A stretch of DNA of 34,537 nucleotides from Nonomuraea sp. SBT364 (GTDB lineage: Bacteria > Actinomycetota > Actinomycetes > Streptosporangiales > Streptosporangiaceae). The DNA lies in the NCBI RefSeq assembly GCF_001083785.1, contig NZ_LAVL01000088.1, forward strand, positions 1 to 34,537. The letters are read 5' to 3'. Every line of letters starts with the position of its first letter. Position 1 is the first letter of the stretch. Below are positions 31,734 to 34,537 of this stretch, in pieces. A program made the position numbers and the translations under genes. The notes below the pieces were generated by a model. The model was not told the DNA's origin. It was given only the letters and a program-made list of their open reading frames with translations, and made no database searches.

Positions 31734-33112
31734 TCCCCGTCAACGGGGCCCGTGACGACATCGCCTTCGTCGTGCCCGGCGGTGAGGACGTTCGCTACGG
31801 CGACCTTCCGCGGGCTATGGAGCCCTGGCGCCGGCTGGCAGGGGAGCGTACCGGCAAGGAACTGGTGGCTCTGTTCTGCGACCTGTCGCTGCCGTCGATC
31901 GTGAGCTACCTGGCATGCCTCGAGGCCGGGCACGCCGTACTGCTCGCCGACCCGGCACTGACGGACGCGGCGACCGCACGCCTGCTCGAGGCCTACCGCC
32001 CCGGGCTGGTGCTGCACCGTCAGGGACGGCCGCCGGACGGGTACACGCGACTGGCGCAGGCGCCGGCCTGGGAGCGCGCCTCCACGCGGGAAACACCGCT
32101 TCACGAGGATCTCGCCCTGCTGATGATGACCTCGGGCACGACAGGACGGCCGCGCGTGGCCGCCCTGTCTCATGCGAACCTGGCCGGCAACGCCGCCGCC
32201 ATCGTGCGGGCACTGGAGATGAGCGCGGCGGACAGGGCGATCACGTCGCTGCCGCTCCACTACTGCTACGGCCTGTCGGTGCTCAACAGTCATCTGGCGT
32301 GCGGCGCCAGCCTCGTGATCACCTCCGCGTCGCCCACGAGCCGGAGGTTCCTGCGGCTCGTCGGCACCGAGAAGGTGACCTCCATGGCCGGCGTGCCGTT
32401 GACGTACGAGGCGCTGTGGCCTCTTCTCCGCCGGCAGTGGCCGGGGTCGCTGCGCTCGCTCACCCAGGCGGGCGGCGCCCTCCGCACCGTCGGCGACTAC
32501 GCCGAACTCGCGAACGATCACGATGCACGTTTCTGGGTCATGTACGGGCAGACCGAGGCGACGGCCAGGATGTCGGTCCTGGACACCGCGGCCTCGCCCG
32601 AGGCGATCGGATCCGTGGGTCGTGCCGTCCCCGGGGGGTCGTTCACCATCGACGAAACCGGCGAGATCGTCTATCAGGGGCCCAACGTCATGCTCGGCTA
32701 TGCGGACACCCGGGAGGACCTCGCCCTCGGTGACCGGCAGCGCGGACTGCTGCGCACCGGCGACCTCGGCGCGCTGATCGACGGCTTCCTCTACCTGCGC
32801 GGCAGGGTCAAGCGCATCGTCAAGGTGGCGGGCAAGCGGATCAACCTGGACGAGATCGAGTCGACGCTGAACGGCGCGGGCCGCGTCGCGGTCGTGGAAT
32901 GCGCCACGGGAATGACCGCGTACTGCCTCGAAGGCGAACACGTCGTACGCCGGCACGCCGCCGCGGTCTGCGCACGACTGGGTCTGCCGCCCGCCAGTCT
33001 GCGCGTCGAGGTGGCGGAGACCCTCCCGTGCACGGCGTCAGGCAAGATCGACTACCGGCGCCTCGAAGCTCTCGGCGACCGCGGGACAGGAGCCGTCGCA
33101 CCACCACGCTGA
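31730..33112 (+). CDS. AMP-forming acyl ligase (ANL superfamily) 3
   Basis: A 460-residue adenylating enzyme. The P-loop is MTSGTTGRPRVA, with Arg where Lys is usual. VMYGQTEATARM, RTGDLG, GRVKRIVKVAGKRINLDEIE and the catalytic Lys in CTASGKIDYRRL are all present, so it should be active. The pocket region SLPLHYCYGLSVLN lacks the amino-acid-binding Asp, so a simple acyl or aryl acid is likelier. The GTG start overlaps the stop of the lid-carrier fusion, so the two are made together and this ligase probably loads that carrier. It is the last gene I assign to the cluster. Confidence 0.87.
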   Translation: MIPVNGARDDIAFVVPGGEDVRYGDLPRAMEPWRRLAGERTGKELVALFCDLSLPSIVSYLACLEAGHAVLLADPALTDAATARLLEAYRPGLVLHRQGRPPDGYTRLAQAPAWERASTRETPLHEDLALLMMTSGTTGRPRVAALSHANLAGNAAAIVRALEMSAADRAITSLPLHYCYGLSVLNSHLACGASLVITSASPTSRRFLRLVGTEKVTSMAGVPLTYEALWPLLRRQWPGSLRSLTQAGGALRTVGDYAELANDHDARFWVMYGQTEATARMSVLDTAASPEAIGSVGRAVPGGSFTIDETGEIVYQGPNVMLGYADTREDLALGDRQRGLLRTGDLGALIDGFLYLRGRVKRIVKVAGKRINLDEIESTLNGAGRVAVVECATGMTAYCLEGEHVVRRHAAAVCARLGLPPASLRVEVAETLPCTASGKIDYRRLEALGDRGTGAVAPPR

Positions 33113-33181
33113 GGCGTGACCGGCGCCGACTCCGGACGGCTTCTCCACGCCGCCTCTCCGGGCGGACGCCGCGCACGGGCC

Positions 33182-33202
33182 CGACGTACAGGCGGTACGT
33201 CG
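33182..33202. promoter_or_regulatory. Inverted repeat, 8-bp arms, in the gap after the cluster
   Basis: CGACGTAC and GTACGTCG are perfect complements separated by 5 bases. They lie 71 bp before the dehydrogenase ATG in a 161-bp gap (33113-33273) that holds no gene. Size and symmetry suit an operator for a dimeric repressor. A terminator is less likely because no T-run follows. Confidence 0.4.
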
Positions 33203-33273
33203 TCCCGGCGGCACGCCCCGTCCCGCGCACAACCGTTCAAGACCGGCCCGTGCCCCGCGGGTACAACGAGGGG

Positions 33274-34149
33274 ATGGACATCGGCTTCATCGGCCTGGGG
33301 CTCATGGGCGCGCCCATGGCGCTCAACCTGGCCCGCGCGGGCGGCCTCGTCGTCTGGAACCGCACCCCGGCCCGCGCCGAGCCGCTGCGCGCGGCGGGCG
33401 CCGACGTGGCGGACGGACCCGGCGAGGTGTTCCGGCGTGCCCGTTTCGTGTTCCTCATGCTGGCGGACGAGGGCGCCGTCGACGACGTGCTCGGCCGGGG
33501 GACGCCGGAGTTCGCGGCCCGCGTCGCCGGACGCACCGTGGTGCACATGGGCACGACCTCGGCCGCGTACTCCGCCGGGCTGGACGCGGCCGTGCGCGCC
33601 GCCGGCGGCCGGTACGTGGAGGCGCCCGTCTCCGGGTCGCGCGGCCCCGCCGAGGAGGGGCGCCTCGTCGCCATGCTCGCCGGCGACCCCGGAGCGGTCG
33701 GGGACGTGCGCCCGCTGCTGGGGCCGATGTGCCACCAGAGCGTCGTCTGCGGGGCGGCGCCGTCGGCGCTGCTGATGAAGCTGGCGGTCAACCTGTTCCT
33801 CATCACGATGGTCACCGGGCTGGCCGAGGCCACGCACTTCGCCGACCGGCACGGGCTCGACCTGCGGCGCTTCCAGGAGGTGCTGGCCACCGGCCCGATG
33901 GCCAGCGTCGTGTCGCGCGGCAAGGCGGCCAAGCTCGTCGAGGGGGAGCTGTCCCCGCAGGCGGCCGTCGCCGACGTGCTCAAGAACAACCGGCTCATCG
34001 CCGAGGCCGCCCGATCCGCCGGGCTCGCCTCACCGCTGCTCGACGCCTGCCACGCGCTGTTCGCCGAGACGCTCGCCCTCGGCCACGGCGGCCTCGACAT
34101 GGCCGCCGTCATCAAGGCGCTCGAAGCCAGAACCGCCAGAACCGCCTGA
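33274..34149 (+). CDS. NAD(P)-dependent beta-hydroxyacid dehydrogenase (3-hydroxyisobutyrate dehydrogenase family)
   Basis: A 291-residue protein with the Rossmann motif GFIGLGLMGAPMALNLA, substrate loop VEAPVSGSRGPAEEG and catalytic Lys169 (ALLMKLAVNLFL), as in 3-hydroxyisobutyrate or tartronate semialdehyde reductases. The ATG at 33274 directly follows a GAGGGG run, too close for a normal binding site, so the mRNA may be leaderless or translation may start at the in-frame GTG 33250. It has its own control region and is probably a flanking metabolic gene rather than part of the cluster. Its last 120 bp overlap the regulator on the other strand. Confidence 0.88.
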   Translation: MDIGFIGLGLMGAPMALNLARAGGLVVWNRTPARAEPLRAAGADVADGPGEVFRRARFVFLMLADEGAVDDVLGRGTPEFAARVAGRTVVHMGTTSAAYSAGLDAAVRAAGGRYVEAPVSGSRGPAEEGRLVAMLAGDPGAVGDVRPLLGPMCHQSVVCGAAPSALLMKLAVNLFLITMVTGLAEATHFADRHGLDLRRFQEVLATGPMASVVSRGKAAKLVEGELSPQAAVADVLKNNRLIAEAARSAGLASPLLDACHALFAETLALGHGGLDMAAVIKALEARTARTA

Positions 34150-34537
34150 CCCGCCGTCCGGCGCTCCACCCGTGGCCCATCGGGAGGTGTCCGCGGCGTC
34201 CGGCGGTGTGCAGGCGGCCTGCCAGCGGGCGGGGGTGAGGCCGTACGCGCCCTTGAACCTGCGCGTCAGATGGCTCTGGTCGGCGAAGCCGGCGGCCAGC
34301 GCGGCGGCGGCCGGCGGGAGGCCGCCGCGCAGCGCCCGCCGCGCCACGTCGAGCTGCCGCATGGTGCGGAACCGGGTCGGGCTGGTGCCGAACGCGGCCC
34401 GGAACTGCCGCGCGATCGTCCACCGGTCCAGCCCCGACACCCGCTCGAACTCCGCCACCGGATGCCGCACCGGCACGACACGTACGCGATCGGGATCACG
34501 CTGACGGGTGTGCAGACCTTCCGCTACCGGGGGGAGG
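34030..34537 (-). CDS. AraC-family transcriptional regulator (N-terminus outside window)
   Basis: The frame is open to the right edge, so the start lies outside. The visible part holds two helix-turn-helix motifs of the AraC C-terminal domain: LDRWTIARQFRAAFGTSPTRF, then AALAAGFADQSHLTRRFKGAYGLTPARW. A Gly/Ser-rich tail follows (three GGS units) and runs 120 bp antisense into the dehydrogenase gene. It would bind DNA near its own or the neighbouring gene; the ligand-binding part is not visible. Confidence 0.8.
   Translation of the reverse strand, partial: LPPVAEGLHTRQRDPDRVRVVPVRHPVAEFERVSGLDRWTIARQFRAAFGTSPTRFRTMRQLDVARRALRGGLPPAAAALAAGFADQSHLTRRFKGAYGLTPARWQAACTPPDAADTSRWATGGAPDGGSGGSGGSGFERLDDGGHVEAAVAEGERLGEQRVAGVEQR

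Noticed and set aside
5228..33690. Every CGCCGGCG octamer as a LmbU site
   Set aside because: The bare octamer recurs by chance in such GC-rich coding DNA (for example near 5228, 11820, 18016, 21088 and 33679). Only the extended 16-18-bp palindromes were kept.

Overview
The window is very GC-rich with strong third-position GC bias, many GTG starts, frequent 4-bp stop/start overlaps (ATGA or GTGA) and rare TTA codons. This fits a filamentous actinomycete; a Streptosporangiales-type genome such as Nonomuraea is a guess. No tRNA, rRNA, CRISPR array or insertion sequence was seen.

Left flank (1-5394): the tail of a secreted or surface protein, a secreted parallel beta-helix glycosidase with the GH87 Asp/Asp-Asp spacing, a secreted glycerophosphodiesterase-like protein, and a translationally coupled heparinase II/III-family protein. 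This looks like polymer or cell-envelope turnover, outside the cluster.

Centre (about 5405-33112): a biosynthetic gene cluster built from free-standing parts. It holds four ANL (AMP-forming) ligases, three carrier-protein genes, two free-standing condensation-domain proteins, an acyl-CoA-dehydrogenase-type flavoprotein, a TauD-type dioxygenase, an amidase, a COG2509-type FAD enzyme, a NUDIX hydrolase, an asparagine-synthetase-like ATP-dependent amide-forming enzyme, two glycosyltransferases, two Gfo/Idh/MocA oxidoreductases with a TIM-barrel isomerase, an ABC-2 exporter and a LmbU-type regulator. In its middle is a 31-codon gene for a double-glycine leader peptide (23919-24014). It has a near-perfect Shine-Dalgarno and a good promoter, and is followed by a strong stem-loop terminator and a C39-peptidase ABC exporter that can cut and export such peptides.

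Working together (inference): the flavoprotein and the neighbouring adenylation protein match the module that converts L-proline to pyrrole-2-carboxyl on a carrier protein; the ten-position pocket reads DLLYLALVCK. The other ligases load other acids, the two condensation proteins join acyl groups to amines or alcohols, and the sugar operon makes and attaches a modified sugar. Whether these groups are put on the ribosomal peptide (core SEVTLAAKHS) or on a separate small molecule cannot be decided from sequence. The mix of ribosomal precursor, C39 exporter and dissected NRPS enzymes, with no recognisable lanthipeptide, lasso or other standard RiPP enzyme set, is the most unusual aspect of the window.

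Regulation: a LmbU/NovE-like protein at 26345-27001 and three copies of a 16-bp palindrome with the CGCCGGCG core recalled for LmbU. TTA codons in one carrier-protein gene and the ABC-2 ATPase gene suggest bldA control. Right flank (33274-34537): a beta-hydroxyacid dehydrogenase and an edge-truncated AraC-type regulator, probably outside the cluster.
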